Source: Haemophilus haemolyticus
GTDB lineage: Bacteria; Pseudomonadota; Gammaproteobacteria; Enterobacterales; Pasteurellaceae
DNA length: 64,000 nucleotides
Assembly (NCBI RefSeq): GCF_001679045.1
Contig: NZ_LYCK01000012.1
Coordinates: forward strand, 186,001 to 250,000
Direction of reading: 5' to 3'
Under the pieces are notes generated by a model. That model saw only the letters and a list, made by a program, of their open reading frames with translations, was not told where the DNA came from and ran no database searches. Below are positions 39,343-47,924 of this stretch, piece by piece; the first letter of the stretch is position 1; every line of letters begins with the position of its first letter. A program made the translations under genes and the position numbers.

Positions 39343-40800
39343 ATGAAATTTATCGTTAAACTTTTTCCTGAAATCATGATTAAGAGCGAAACTGTGCGTA
39401 AACGTTTCGCAAAAATTTTAACCTCTAATATCCGCAATATTTTACAGAAATATGATGAAGAAACTGCAGTTGTACGTCACTGGGATTACATTGAAGTGCG
39501 GTCAAAAAATGAAGAAAATCGTGAAGAATTAATCGCCTTGTTACAACGTATTCCCGGTATTCATCATTTTTTAGAAGTTGAAGAAAAACCGTTTACCGAT
39601 TTACATCATATTTTTGAATTGACGCTTGCGGATGTCGCGCAACAACTTCAAGGCAAAACCTTTTGCGTTCGAGTAAAACGTAAAGGAAAACATAAATTTA
39701 GTTCGATTGAAGCAGAACGTTATATCGGTGGTGGATTAAATCAACATATTGAAAGCGCAAAAGTGCGGTTGAAAAATCCAGATGTGACAGTTCGTATTGA
39801 TATTGAAGATGACAAAATGATGTTAGTTAAAGCACGTCACGCTGGGATTGGCGGTTATCCGATTGGGACGCAAGAGGATGTGCTTTCTTTAATTTCTGGG
39901 GGATTTGATTCAGGCGTATCGAGTTACATGCTGATTCGTCGTGGTTCGCGAGTTCATTATTGTTTCTTTAATCTTGGCGGCGCAGCCCATGAAATTGGCG
40001 TAAAACAAATGGCTTATCATATTTGGCAACGCTATAGCTCTTCACATAAAGTACGCTTTATTGCGATTAACTTTGAGGGGGTTGTTGGTGAGATTTTAGA
40101 GAAAGTCGATAACGGCCAAATGGGCGTTGTATTAAAACGGATGATGGTGCGAGCCGCAAGTAAAGTCGCTCAACGTTTTAATATTGAAGCGATTGTGACA
40201 GGGGAGGCATTAGGACAAGTTTCTAGCCAAACTTTAACCAATTTACGCTTGATCGATGAAGCTGCTGATGCCTTAGTATTACGCCCTTTAATTACGCACG
40301 ATAAAGAACAAATTATCGCGATGGCGAAAGAAATTGGCACTGACGATATTGCAAAATCTATGCCTGAATTTTGTGGCGTGATTTCAAAAAATCCTACGAT
40401 CAAAGCTGTTCGTGAAAAGATTCTTGAAGAAGAAGGGCATTTTAATTTTGAGATTCTTGAAAGTGCGGTACAAAATGCGAAATATTTAGATATTCGCCAG
40501 ATCGCAGAAGAAACAGAAAAAGAAGTCGTGGAAGTCGAGGCAATTTCTGTATTGGGTGAAAATGAAGTTATTTTGGATATTCGTAGCCCAGAGGAAACGG
40601 ATGAAAATCCATTTGAATCAGATACACATGACGTCATTCAAATGCCGTTCTACAAACTTTCCTCTCAATTTGGTAGCCTTGATCAAAGTAAAAATTACGT
40701 GTTGTATTGTGAACGTGGTGTGATGAGCAAATTACAAGCCTTATATTTGAAAGAAAATGGTTTTTCAAATGTGCGTGTGTTTGCAAAAAACATTCATTAA
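39343..40800 (+). CDS. thiI: tRNA 4-thiouridine synthase / thiamine sulfurtransferase ThiI
   Basis: 485-residue enzyme making s4U8 in tRNA and passing sulfur for the thiazole of thiamine. In order: ferredoxin-like and THUMP RNA-binding domains (about 1-165), PP-loop ATPase ([15 protein letters not shown] near 185) and a rhodanese domain whose active cysteine is C456 in [12 protein letters not shown], the same number as in E. coli. ATG 39343 gives [19 protein letters not shown] as in relatives. The longer upstream frame is rejected. It is divergent from xseB. Confidence 0.95.
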   Translation: MKFIVKLFPEIMIKSETVRKRFAKILTSNIRNILQKYDEETAVVRHWDYIEVRSKNEENREELIALLQRIPGIHHFLEVEEKPFTDLHHIFELTLADVAQQLQGKTFCVRVKRKGKHKFSSIEAERYIGGGLNQHIESAKVRLKNPDVTVRIDIEDDKMMLVKARHAGIGGYPIGTQEDVLSLISGGFDSGVSSYMLIRRGSRVHYCFFNLGGAAHEIGVKQMAYHIWQRYSSSHKVRFIAINFEGVVGEILEKVDNGQMGVVLKRMMVRAASKVAQRFNIEAIVTGEALGQVSSQTLTNLRLIDEAADALVLRPLITHDKEQIIAMAKEIGTDDIAKSMPEFCGVISKNPTIKAVREKILEEEGHFNFEILESAVQNAKYLDIRQIAEETEKEVVEVEAISVLGENEVILDIRSPEETDENPFESDTHDVIQMPFYKLSSQFGSLDQSKNYVLYCERGVMSKLQALYLKENGFSNVRVFAKNIH

Positions 40801-40814
40801 TTAGGACATAAAAT

Positions 40815-41135
40815 ATGCGTAATCAAACTAAACAGCATCTTGAACAGCTTCAAATTACCATGCAGCAGCTTAATCTATGGCAAACGATGCCCCCTGCTGC
40901 AGAGGCATTTTTAAGTGAAGAACCTTTTTCAATTGATACGATGTCTGCAGAAGAGTGGCTACAGTGGATATTTATTCCACGTATGCAGGCATTGTTAGAA
41001 AGTGGTTCAGCCTTGCCAAATAAAATTGCTATTTCTCCTTATATTGAAGAAGCAATGAAAGAATTTGATGAGTTACAAAAACTATTAACTCCTTTGGTTG
41101 CTTTAGAAGAACTTCTGAACAAGAACGAATGCTAG
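40815..41135 (+). CDS. yqcC: YqcC family protein
   Basis: 106-residue YqcC/DUF446 protein. The core PAAEAFLSEEPFSIDTMSAEEWLQWIFIPRMQALLE is the family signature. It overlaps truC by 7 bases, the same yqcC-truC pairing as in E. coli, suggesting a role linked to the pseudouridine synthase. The function is unknown. Confidence 0.88.
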   Translation: MRNQTKQHLEQLQITMQQLNLWQTMPPAAEAFLSEEPFSIDTMSAEEWLQWIFIPRMQALLESGSALPNKIAISPYIEEAMKEFDELQKLLTPLVALEELLNKNEC

Positions 41136-41848
41136 AAATTTTATATCAAGATGAGTTTCTCGTTGCGGTGAATAAGCCTGCTGGTATGTTGGTTCATCGT
41201 AGTTGGTTAGATCCTCACGAAACTCAATTTGTGATGCAAACCTTGCGAGATCAAATTGGCCAACATGTATTTCCTATTCATCGTTTAGATCGACCGACAT
41301 CTGGCGTGTTGTTATTTGCATTAAGCAGTGAAATTGCGAATTTAATGGGTGAACAGTTTGAGCAAAAGTGCGTTCAGAAATCTTATTTGGCTGTAGTGCG
41401 TGGGTATCTACAAGGAAAAGAGCGGATAGATTATCCACTAAAAATCCAATTGGATAAAATCGCAGATAAATTTTCTCAAGAAGATAAAGAGCCTCAAGAA
41501 GCCATTACTGATTATGAAGGATTAAAAATAGTCGAAATGCCTTATCCTGCTGGGCGTTATCAAACGGCGCGTTATTCTTTAGTTAAATTAATCCCTCATA
41601 CCGGTAGAAAACACCAATTACGTCGCCATATGAAACATATTTTTCACCCAATTTTAGGTGATACGCAATATGGTGATTTGCATCAAAATCGTGCCTTAAT
41701 GTTGCATCTTGGCTATTCTCGGTTATTTTTACATTCTAATAGTTTGTCTTTTATTCATCCAATAACGAAAGAGCAAATAACAATTACAGCAGGTTTAGAT
41801 GAACAATGGCATCAATTAATGAATCAATTTGGGTGGGAAAATGTTTGA
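41129..41848 (+). CDS. truC: tRNA pseudouridine-65 synthase TruC
   Basis: 239-residue RluA-family pseudouridine synthase. The catalytic aspartate is in [18 protein letters not shown] near residue 53, with [25 protein letters not shown] near 155-180. The short length, without an S4 domain, fits TruC. It is flanked by yqcC and a YoaH-type gene, with overlaps on both sides. Confidence 0.92.
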   Translation: MLEILYQDEFLVAVNKPAGMLVHRSWLDPHETQFVMQTLRDQIGQHVFPIHRLDRPTSGVLLFALSSEIANLMGEQFEQKCVQKSYLAVVRGYLQGKERIDYPLKIQLDKIADKFSQEDKEPQEAITDYEGLKIVEMPYPAGRYQTARYSLVKLIPHTGRKHQLRRHMKHIFHPILGDTQYGDLHQNRALMLHLGYSRLFLHSNSLSFIHPITKEQITITAGLDEQWHQLMNQFGWENV

Positions 41849-41999
41849 TATTAACTTAACACACGAACAGCAACAAAAAGCAGTTGAACAAATTCAAGAA
41901 CTTATGGCAAAAGGGATTAGTAGCGGAGAAGCGATTCAAATAGTGGCGAAAGCACTACGAGAAATTCATAAAAATGATAAAAAAACTCCAGAAAATTAA
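41841..41999 (+). CDS. Small UPF0181/YoaH-type protein
   Basis: 52-residue protein beginning [19 protein letters not shown], with the core [22 protein letters not shown]. This matches the UPF0181 (YoaH) family. ATG 41841 overlaps the truC stop by 8 bases, so expression is probably coupled. No function is known. Confidence 0.82.
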   Translation: MFDINLTHEQQQKAVEQIQELMAKGISSGEAIQIVAKALREIHKNDKKTPEN

Positions 42000-42143
42000 A
42001 TTTTTTGTGATCTACTTATCATTTTTGAATATTGCTGATTGCATAACCGATCAAAATATTTGAATATAACGTCCATACGAGGTGATAAGGCGATAGTCTT
42101 ATTGATTTATTGTTTTAGTAGGCGAAGCCTAGAGAGGTCTTTT

Positions 42144-42362
42144 ATGGAAATTGGTGTTGTGAAATGGTTCAATAATGCAAAAGGATTTGGTTTCATTTCC
42201 GCAGAAGGAGTGGATTCCGATATTTTTGCACATTATTCAGTGATTGAAATGGACGGTTACCGTTCATTAAAAGCAGGTCAAAAGGTGCAATTTGAAGTTA
42301 TCCACGGAGACAAAGGATCTCATGCCACGAAAATAATTCCACTTGTGGATAATCAAGAGTAA
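42144..42362 (+). CDS. cspD: Cold-shock-domain protein, CspD-like
   Basis: 72-residue single-stranded nucleic-acid-binding protein. RNP1 is KGFGFISAE and RNP2 is DIFAHYSVI, at about residues 14-35. The Y in HYSVIEMDGYRSLKAGQ and the length favour CspD, which in E. coli inhibits replication in stationary phase. AGAGAGG lies before ATG 42144. Upstream, 42000-42143 is a leader without a gene. The longer frame into it is not credible. Confidence 0.88.
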   Translation: MEIGVVKWFNNAKGFGFISAEGVDSDIFAHYSVIEMDGYRSLKAGQKVQFEVIHGDKGSHATKIIPLVDNQE

Positions 42363-42401
42363 TGCGAATACTCTAAATTTTTTCTCTATTAGTCCTAACT
42401 C

Positions 42402-42431
42402 AAAAAGACAAGAATTGCAGCTTGTCTTTTT
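42402..42431. terminator. Terminator between cspD and matP
   Basis: AAAAGACAAG (42402-42412 region) pairs with CTTGTCTTTT (42421-42430) across an 8-base loop, with T/A runs on both sides. It serves convergent genes. Confidence 0.85.
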
Positions 42432-42877
42432 TATTTCAATAAATTCTTTAAACTGGTTTTCATTGCTGCCATTTGATTTTCAAATTGTGCTTTACTTTCT
42501 CTTTCGTCAATCATATAGGTAATTGTTTCCGAAAGTGTCATTTTCATTTTTCGAGAATATTTAGAAAGACGTAGCCAAACAGCATATTCCAAATCAATGG
42601 ATTTTTTCTTGGTATGTTGTTTTTCACCATTAAAAAAGCGTTTGCGGCGTGCACGAATAGCTTGATCAAGCTTAATTGGTAAGGCCGGAGAAAGATGATT
42701 CTTAATCCATTCTTCAATTTTTTCTGGATAATTTTGGGATTCTAATAATTCTTGCGCTTTGGCTTCTTGCAAACTACGTTCTTCATAACGCGTGATATTT
42801 TCCCCTTCGCGATGTTTACGAATTAGGTAAATCCATTTCCAATTTGCTTCTTGATTTTCGAGTTTTTGGTATTTCAT
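42431..42877 (-). CDS. matP: Macrodomain Ter protein MatP
   Basis: 148-residue DNA-binding protein that organises the terminus macrodomain by binding matS sites. It aligns along its length with E. coli MatP: start MKYQKLENQEANWKWIYLIRKHREGE, middle RARRKRFFNGEKQHTKKKSIDLEYAVW, and the ribbon-helix-helix plus C-terminal coiled coil (MKMTLSETITYMIDERE). The neighbours are a Lon-like protease gene and fabA, the same order as in enterics. A near-match to matS lies just upstream of the start. Confidence 0.92.
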   Translation of the reverse strand: MKYQKLENQEANWKWIYLIRKHREGENITRYEERSLQEAKAQELLESQNYPEKIEEWIKNHLSPALPIKLDQAIRARRKRFFNGEKQHTKKKSIDLEYAVWLRLSKYSRKMKMTLSETITYMIDERESKAQFENQMAAMKTSLKNLLK

Positions 42878-42890
42878 TTTTTATCATTGA

Positions 42891-42903
42891 GTGACGTGGT
42901 AAC
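42891..42903. promoter_or_regulatory. Near-match to a matS site upstream of matP
   Basis: GTGACGTGGTAAC agrees with the matS consensus GTGACRNYGTCAC at 11 of 13 positions, 14 bases before the matP start codon. It could be a weak MatP site, giving autoregulation, or chance. Confidence 0.35.
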
Positions 42904-43003
42904 TGCATTAATATACGTGTTTTTATGCTGATTTTCTAGTGGATTTTCACAAGGCTATTAAATATGCGATAATGTGGCTAATTTTTCTAGAAAGAGACCA
43001 GCC

Positions 43004-44779
43004 GTGAGTTCATTATTTTCTCAACAACAAGCTATTGAGCAATCTTTAAATTGGCAGGCATTACAACCTGATTTGGCAATTCAAGATTTTCTTTTAGAAC
43101 CAGTGGATTTCTGGGCATTACAACCGAATGCTACACAGGCTATTGATTTATTTTTACGCCATCCAACGCGTTCCTTATTGATGATGAAAGTAGGTGAGCC
43201 GGTTGAATATGCGGAGTTATTGCAAAATTTTATATCGCAAAACCATCATAAAGTGCGGTCAATTTTCGGTGTGAATTATGTGATAGAGCAGGGAGACTCT
43301 TTTTCTTTTCCTCATGTTTATACCGAGCCAGCAGAATCTTTAGATGATAATTTTGCCAGTCAAGGTGGGGCGTTAAGCGCATTGTATTGCGATCAATTCC
43401 AGCTTTTCGGCAGTTTTCGGATTCATCCAAGTTCACAAGATATTCAATTAGTGCCAGGATTAGTGCATAAAGCTAATGGCGGAGTTTTGATTTTAAGTGC
43501 GGCAACATTGTTATCTCAATTTGATTTATGGGGGCGATTAAAACAAATTCTGCAAACCCAAACTTTTGATTGGTATTCAGCCCATCCATTTAAAAATTTA
43601 CCTTGTGATATACCAGGCTATGCGCTTGATTTAAAGGTAATTGTACTTGGTAATCGTACCGAATTAGCCACTTTGGTTGAGTTAGAAGAAAACCTTTATT
43701 CTTTCGCCGATTATGCTGAAATTGAAAGCTATGTTTCTGTGGCTGAAGTGGAGGAACAAAAAACGTGGGCGGGTTATGTACAACAAATGGCTCAAGAGCA
43801 AAATATTGAGCTAGATTTTTCGGCGTTAAATAAACTCTATCAATTATTAGTTCGTGAAAGTGAAGATCGCTTTTTAATTAACGCATCACCTCTTAAATTA
43901 AAAGAAATATTACAGGATGCTTCAACTTTTGCTGAAAAAACCGCATTAAGTGCGGAGGATTTTGAGGATATTTTTCAACAAAAATTGGCGCAGTATGGTT
44001 TTCTAAAAGAACAAACTTATGCCGATATTTTAAATGAGCAAGTTTATGTTGAAACTCAAGGGGAAATTGTTGGGCAAATTAATGGCCTTTCGGTGATTGA
44101 ATATCCAGGTACCCCCGTATGTTTCGGCGAGCCTTCGCGTATTAGTTGTATTGTGCAATTCGGCGAAGGGGAAGTAATCGACGTTGAAAGAAAAAATGAA
44201 TTAGCGGGAAATATTCATGGTAAAGGCATGATGATTGCGCAAGCTTGCCTTTCCAATATATTAGATTTGCCATCGCAATTGCCATTTTCTGCCTCATTAG
44301 TGTTTGAACAGTCTTATGGTGAAATTGATGGTGATAGTGCATCTTTGGCGATTTTCTGTGTGCTAGCAAGTGCTTTGGCCGATTTGCCTTTGCCTCAAAA
44401 TATCGCAATTACAGGATCGATTGATCAATTTGGACTTGTTCATTCTGTTGGTGGTGTGAATGATAAGATTGAAGGTTTTTTTACTATTTGCCAACGTCGT
44501 GGTTTGACCGGAAAACAAGGCGTCATCATCCCAATGACGACCATTCAGCAACTGAGTTTGTCTGATGAAGTGAAAAGTGCGGTAAAAAATGGTGAATTTT
44601 TTATTTATCCTGTAGAAGATATTTATCAAGCTTGCGAATTATTATTTAATCGTGATTTGCTAGATGAAAATAAAGATTATACAGAAAAAACTGAGCCTTT
44701 ATCTCGTCTCATTCAACGTCGAATTGAGGGAAGAGCTGATTCAGAAAGAAAAGGTTTTTGGAATTTTTTCCGCCCTTAA
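43004..44779 (+). CDS. Lon protease homolog (YcbZ/LonH type)
   Basis: 591 residues from the GTG at 43004, supported by AAAGAGA upstream. A GTG at 42974 would add ten residues but lacks an RBS. The C-terminal Lon proteolytic domain has the catalytic dyad: Ser in GEIDGDSASLAIF and Lys in VGGVNDKIEGFF. The central segment KANGGVLILSAATLL resembles a degenerate AAA Walker-B region, and no intact Walker A is visible. This matches YcbZ, whose substrates are unknown. It sits between matP and fabA as in E. coli. Confidence 0.88.
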   Translation: MSSLFSQQQAIEQSLNWQALQPDLAIQDFLLEPVDFWALQPNATQAIDLFLRHPTRSLLMMKVGEPVEYAELLQNFISQNHHKVRSIFGVNYVIEQGDSFSFPHVYTEPAESLDDNFASQGGALSALYCDQFQLFGSFRIHPSSQDIQLVPGLVHKANGGVLILSAATLLSQFDLWGRLKQILQTQTFDWYSAHPFKNLPCDIPGYALDLKVIVLGNRTELATLVELEENLYSFADYAEIESYVSVAEVEEQKTWAGYVQQMAQEQNIELDFSALNKLYQLLVRESEDRFLINASPLKLKEILQDASTFAEKTALSAEDFEDIFQQKLAQYGFLKEQTYADILNEQVYVETQGEIVGQINGLSVIEYPGTPVCFGEPSRISCIVQFGEGEVIDVERKNELAGNIHGKGMMIAQACLSNILDLPSQLPFSASLVFEQSYGEIDGDSASLAIFCVLASALADLPLPQNIAITGSIDQFGLVHSVGGVNDKIEGFFTICQRRGLTGKQGVIIPMTTIQQLSLSDEVKSAVKNGEFFIYPVEDIYQACELLFNRDLLDENKDYTEKTEPLSRLIQRRIEGRADSERKGFWNFFRP

Positions 44780-44782
44780 TAG

Positions 44783-44812
44783 ATAAAAGCGAACATTTGT
44801 TCGCTTTTATTT
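44783..44812 (+). terminator. Terminator of the Lon-like gene
   Basis: A 12- to 13-bp perfect stem around ATAAAAGCGAACA (44783-44795) and its complement (ending 44810), with a tiny loop, is followed by TTTCTT. Confidence 0.85.
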
Positions 44813-44832
44813 CTTCTATAATCTATCAAAGT

Positions 44833-44849
44833 GACTGCTCCGACAAGTT
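44833..44849. promoter_or_regulatory. FadR-like operator upstream of fabA
   Basis: GACTGCTCCGACAAGTT matches 13 of 16 fixed positions of the FadR palindrome AACTGGTCNGACCAGTT, including the TC-N-GAC centre. It lies 20 bases ahead of the -35 element, an activator position. FadR activates fabA in enterics. Confidence 0.6.
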
Positions 44850-44869
44850 TTGCGAACAAGTGTTAGCTA

Positions 44870-44898
44870 TTTACACTTTGCTATGTTCTCTTTAGAAT
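44870..44898 (+). promoter_or_regulatory. fabA promoter
   Basis: TTTACA (44870-44875), exactly 17 bases, then TAGAAT (44893-44898). A start near 44905 gives a leader of about 43 bases. Confidence 0.68.
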
Positions 44899-44947
44899 GT
44901 TTTATATCAGTTTTAAACTGAATTTCTCATATATAAAGGAACCTAAA

Positions 44948-45481
44948 ATGCAAAACACTTGTACACCTAATAAAAAAAGTAGCTATTCTTATGATGATTT
45001 GCTCGCGTCAGGTCGCGGCGAATTATTTGGCAAAGAAGGGCCACAATTGCCCGCTCCAACCATGTTGATGATGGATCGCATTATTGAAATGAATGAGGAA
45101 ACAGGTGCTTTTAGCAAAGGGTATATTGAAGCTGAACTTGATATTAAGCCTGAATTGCCGTTTTTTGGTTGTCATTTCATTGGAGATCCAGTGATGCCTG
45201 GTTGTTTAGGATTGGATGCTATGTGGCAGCTTGTTGGGTTTTATTTAGGCTGGATTGGTGGCAAAGGAAAAGGCAGAGCATTAGGGGTTGGCGAAGTAAA
45301 ATTCACAGGACAAATTTTGCCAACGGCTAAAAAAGTGGTGTACCGAATTCATATGAAACGAGTAATTAATCGTAAACTAGTTATGGGAATGGCTGATGGT
45401 GAAGTTGAAGTTGATGGCCGCGTTATTTATACAGCAACAGATTTAAAAGTTGGGCTATTCCAAGATACCTCTGCATTTTAA
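44948..45481 (+). CDS. fabA: 3-hydroxydecanoyl-ACP dehydratase/isomerase FabA
   Basis: 177-residue hot-dog-fold enzyme introducing the cis double bond of unsaturated fatty acids. The catalytic His is in [22 protein letters not shown] near residue 75, with the partner Asp/Glu in the GCLGLDA segment. ATG 44948 follows AAAGGA at a normal distance, and the longer frame is rejected. It is regulated from a promoter with a FadR-like site. Confidence 0.96.
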   Translation: MQNTCTPNKKSSYSYDDLLASGRGELFGKEGPQLPAPTMLMMDRIIEMNEETGAFSKGYIEAELDIKPELPFFGCHFIGDPVMPGCLGLDAMWQLVGFYLGWIGGKGKGRALGVGEVKFTGQILPTAKKVVYRIHMKRVINRKLVMGMADGEVEVDGRVIYTATDLKVGLFQDTSAF

Positions 45482-45502
45482 TTTTTCTTTATTAATTCAT
45501 AC

Positions 45503-45546
45503 AAAAGGGCGGTGAAAATTTTTCTTAGATTTTCATCGCCCTTTTT
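45503..45546 (+). terminator. Terminator of fabA
   Basis: A 17-bp stem (45503-45519 with 45529-45545, one G-U pair) with a 9-base loop, between convergent fabA and the DUF1439-type gene. Confidence 0.85.
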
Positions 45547-45589
45547 ATCCTTCTATCAACAAGCAACGTTCAATTACATCATATGAATA

Positions 45590-46156
45590 TCATTGGAACA
45601 TGCTGGTCTCTAAGGATAGTTGTCCTTTTTCTATACGGATTTCTTTAGCAAATTTTTTTATAAGCACATCACGCATATTGTTTTTATCTAATGTATAAAC
45701 CGGAATATGTTCCAGTAATTTAGCGACATTCTCATTTAAAAAAGGCATGATTGCTTGCATTTGTTGCATATATTGCTGTGGTTCTCCTGACCAACGTAAA
45801 ATACGCATTTTCTTTAAATAAACCGCGCCTTCTTCAGGATTATAATAAGGAATTGTATCGAAGGTCAGATTTAATTTTCCAGGCAGTTTTTTATTGCCAA
45901 ATTGAAATAAACCCTCTAAAGTACCGCTCATTTCTACACGTTTATCATTAGTTTGCCCAATTTTCGTACTCAAATTTCTTATTTGATAATCAAGAAAAAA
46001 TAATCCGGGTAAGCCAAATTTATCTGCAATAGCTCCTTTCTCTTGTAGATATTGATTGATTTGAGATTCAGTTATTGAAAAAGGTGAGGCCAATATATTA
46101 GGGGATATCGCTAAAATAGACATTGACGTAAGAAATAATAATTTAATTTTTTTCAT
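45590..46156 (-). CDS. DUF1439 (YceB-like) envelope protein
   Basis: 188 residues with a signal peptide (MKKIKLLFLTSMSILAISPNILA). The mature part starts SPFSITESQINQYL and contains the GTLEGLFQFGNKKLPGKLNLTFDTIPYY strand set typical of DUF1439/YceB. No lipobox cysteine is present, unlike E. coli YceB, so it should be soluble periplasmic or signal-anchored. The family is a lipid-binding-like TULIP relative of unknown function. Confidence 0.72.
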   Translation of the reverse strand: MKKIKLLFLTSMSILAISPNILASPFSITESQINQYLQEKGAIADKFGLPGLFFLDYQIRNLSTKIGQTNDKRVEMSGTLEGLFQFGNKKLPGKLNLTFDTIPYYNPEEGAVYLKKMRILRWSGEPQQYMQQMQAIMPFLNENVAKLLEHIPVYTLDKNNMRDVLIKKFAKEIRIEKGQLSLETSMFQ

Positions 46157-46229
46157 ATCTAATTTTTAGTTAAATTAAAAGCAAAATGGTGGATTAATAT
46201 ACCATAAATAGAAATGGAGTGATGTAATA

Positions 46230-46952
46230 ATGAGCCCTGAGTTTAGGCAATATGTTAATCAATTAGTTATAGAGCATCGTGATGAACGCATTTACCCTTT
46301 TCAATATGAAGGAAAGAAATTTTGGTTGAAGCAACCTGAAAAATTGAAAGGTATTTGGTTATTATTGAAACCGTATCCGAAGCAATCTTTTAAAAATGAA
46401 CTACAAACTTTGTTAAATCTTGCTGAAAAAAAAGCACCTGTTCCAAAAGTCTCTTATTATGATGAGGATTTTTTTGTATTGGAAGATGCGGGAATCACTT
46501 TATCACAATGGTTATGTGATAAGGAGGTAAATAATCAGCAAAAATTTTCGATTATTTATGACGCTTGTCTCGCTTTGATTGATTTACATACTAAAAATCT
46601 GGTGCATGGTCGTCCTGCTATTCGAGATATTACTTGGGATAAGGGAAAAGTTACTTTTCTTGATTTTGAATCTCGTTCAAGTAGTCAAAATCAAAATTGG
46701 TTAATCGTTCGAGATATGCTATTTTTCTTTGATAGTTTATGTCGAGAAGAAGATATTTCAGATGATTTTATTCAAAAAGTGGCATTGTATTATAAAGCAC
46801 ATTGTGAGGTACAAAATTGGCATAATATGATTATGTATTTGCAGCGTTTTCGCTGGATTTACTATCTTTTGTTACCTTTTAAACCTATTGCAAAGACAGA
46901 CTTAATTGCAGTTTATCGCTTATTTGAAATTTTATTAATAAAGGAAAAATGA
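46230..46952 (+). CDS. Kinase-fold protein of the Bud32/LPS-kinase-like group
   Basis: 240 residues. The catalytic-loop-like LVHGRPAIRDITWD (about residues 128-141) and metal-loop-like VTFLDFES (about 145-152) follow a nucleotide-lobe-like GIWLLLKPYPKQSFKNELQTL with a possible phosphate-anchoring Lys. Small phosphotransferases of the RIO/Bud32/lipopolysaccharide-kinase type have this layout. The HGRPAxRDI variant in place of HGDxxxxN is unusual. The stop overlaps the start of a 44-residue lipoprotein gene. The substrate is unknown. Confidence 0.65.
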   Translation: MSPEFRQYVNQLVIEHRDERIYPFQYEGKKFWLKQPEKLKGIWLLLKPYPKQSFKNELQTLLNLAEKKAPVPKVSYYDEDFFVLEDAGITLSQWLCDKEVNNQQKFSIIYDACLALIDLHTKNLVHGRPAIRDITWDKGKVTFLDFESRSSSQNQNWLIVRDMLFFFDSLCREEDISDDFIQKVALYYKAHCEVQNWHNMIMYLQRFRWIYYLLLPFKPIAKTDLIAVYRLFEILLIKEK

Positions 46953-47086
46953 TGAAGAAAACACTTTCTATTATTGTATTATCAAGCATATTAGCTGCTT
47001 GTACTGTAGGTGGTGGCGTCAGCGCTGGTGGCGGAAGTAACGGCGTTGGATTAGGACTAGGGATTGGCTCTGGTATTCGATTCTAG
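46952..47086 (+). CDS. 44-residue glycine-rich lipoprotein
   Basis: Signal peptide MKKTLSIIVLSSILAAC with lipobox LAAC (Cys17). The mature peptide is only about 28 residues, rich in Gly and Ser (TVGGGVSAGGGSNGVGLG). It begins within the stop codon of the kinase-like gene (ATGATG at 46949/46952) with AAAGGAAAA as RBS, so the two genes are coupled. Such small lipoproteins can be entericidin-like. No function is assigned. Confidence 0.72.
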   Translation: MKKTLSIIVLSSILAACTVGGGVSAGGGSNGVGLGLGIGSGIRF

Positions 47087-47143
47087 TGATGATGAAAAGT
47101 GCGGTAAGTTTTAGTAAAGTTTTTAAGGAACTTGTAAAACTTC

Positions 47144-47171
47144 TTGCATTTTAAATTTTTATCACTATAAT
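47144..47171 (+). promoter_or_regulatory. Promoter of the tRNA-fMet gene
   Basis: TTGCAT (47144-47149), a 16-base spacer and a perfect TATAAT (47166-47171). The tRNA begins 18 bases after the -10. Confidence 0.65.
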
Positions 47172-47188
47172 GCACCCCATATTTCGGA

Positions 47189-47265
47189 CGCGGGGTGGAG
47201 CAGCTTGGTAGCTCGTCGGGCTCATAACCCGAAGGCCGTCGGTTCAAATCCGGCCCCCGCAACCA
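47189..47265 (+). tRNA. metY: Initiator tRNA-fMet (CAT)
   Basis: 77-base tRNA with anticodon CAT (47223-47225). The first base is C, which does not pair with the opposing A. The anticodon stem has three consecutive G-C pairs (GGGCTCATAACCC). Both are hallmarks of the initiator. CCA is encoded (47263-47265). It is located ahead of rimP-nusA-infB, as metY is in E. coli. Confidence 0.98.
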
Positions 47266-47284
47266 ATAATAAGTTCAGTAAAAG

Positions 47285-47307
47285 AACCCCAGTATTGGGG
47301 TTTTTTT
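47285..47307 (+). terminator. Terminator after tRNA-fMet
   Basis: AACCCCA (47285-47291), a 4-base loop and TGGGGTT (47296-47302), then seven T. It lies 20 bases after the tRNA. Confidence 0.88.
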
Positions 47308-47330
47308 CTATAAGAAATTTAATAAAAACT

Positions 47331-47364
47331 GGGCTTAGGTTCCTGTGAACCTAACCCTTTTTTT
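47331..47364 (+). terminator. Second terminator-like hairpin before rimP
   Basis: GGGCTTAGGTTC (47331-47342) pairs with GAACCTAACCC (47347-47357) with one bulged base, a 4-base loop and seven T. It may back up the first terminator or act as the leader attenuator of rimP-nusA-infB. Confidence 0.75.
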
Positions 47365-47451
47365 ATGCCTAAAATTTTTTGTAGAAGTTTTTAGATTAAT
47401 CAAAAGAAGTTATTTTGACTAAAAACTGACACTACAGTATAGGAGTAGAAA

Positions 47452-47907
47452 TTGGCTACATTAGAACAAAATTTACAAGAAATGCTACAAGGTGCAGTAG
47501 AGGATTTAGGCTGTGAACTTTGGGGCATTGAATGTCAACGCGCAGGCCGTTTTATGACTGTGCGTTTATTTATTGATAAAGAAGGTGGCGTAACTGTCGA
47601 TGATTGTGCTGATGTAAGTCGTCAAGTGAGCGCAATTTTAGACGTAGAAGATCCAATTGCGGATAAATATAATCTAGAAGTGTCGTCACCAGGTTTAGAT
47701 CGTCCACTATTTACCTTGCAACAATTTGAACGCTATATTGGGCAAGATATCATAGTGCATTTGCGAATTCCAGTGATGGAACGCCGTAAATGGCAAGGTA
47801 AGTTAGAGCGTATTGAAAACGATATGGTTATTTTAATCGTTGATGGACAGGAACAAGTTTTAGTCTTTGGTAACATTCAAAAAGCGAATGTTGTTGCAAA
47901 ATTTTAA
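47452..47907 (+). CDS. rimP: Ribosome maturation factor RimP
   Basis: 151-residue 30S assembly factor. It starts at TTG 47452 behind AGGAG and reads [27 protein letters not shown]. The [16 protein letters not shown] motif ([19 protein letters not shown]) near residue 80 is the family signature. It is the first gene of rimP-nusA-infB. Confidence 0.95.
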   Translation: MATLEQNLQEMLQGAVEDLGCELWGIECQRAGRFMTVRLFIDKEGGVTVDDCADVSRQVSAILDVEDPIADKYNLEVSSPGLDRPLFTLQQFERYIGQDIIVHLRIPVMERRKWQGKLERIENDMVILIVDGQEQVLVFGNIQKANVVAKF

Positions 47908-47924
47908 AAGGAGCAAAAGAAAAA

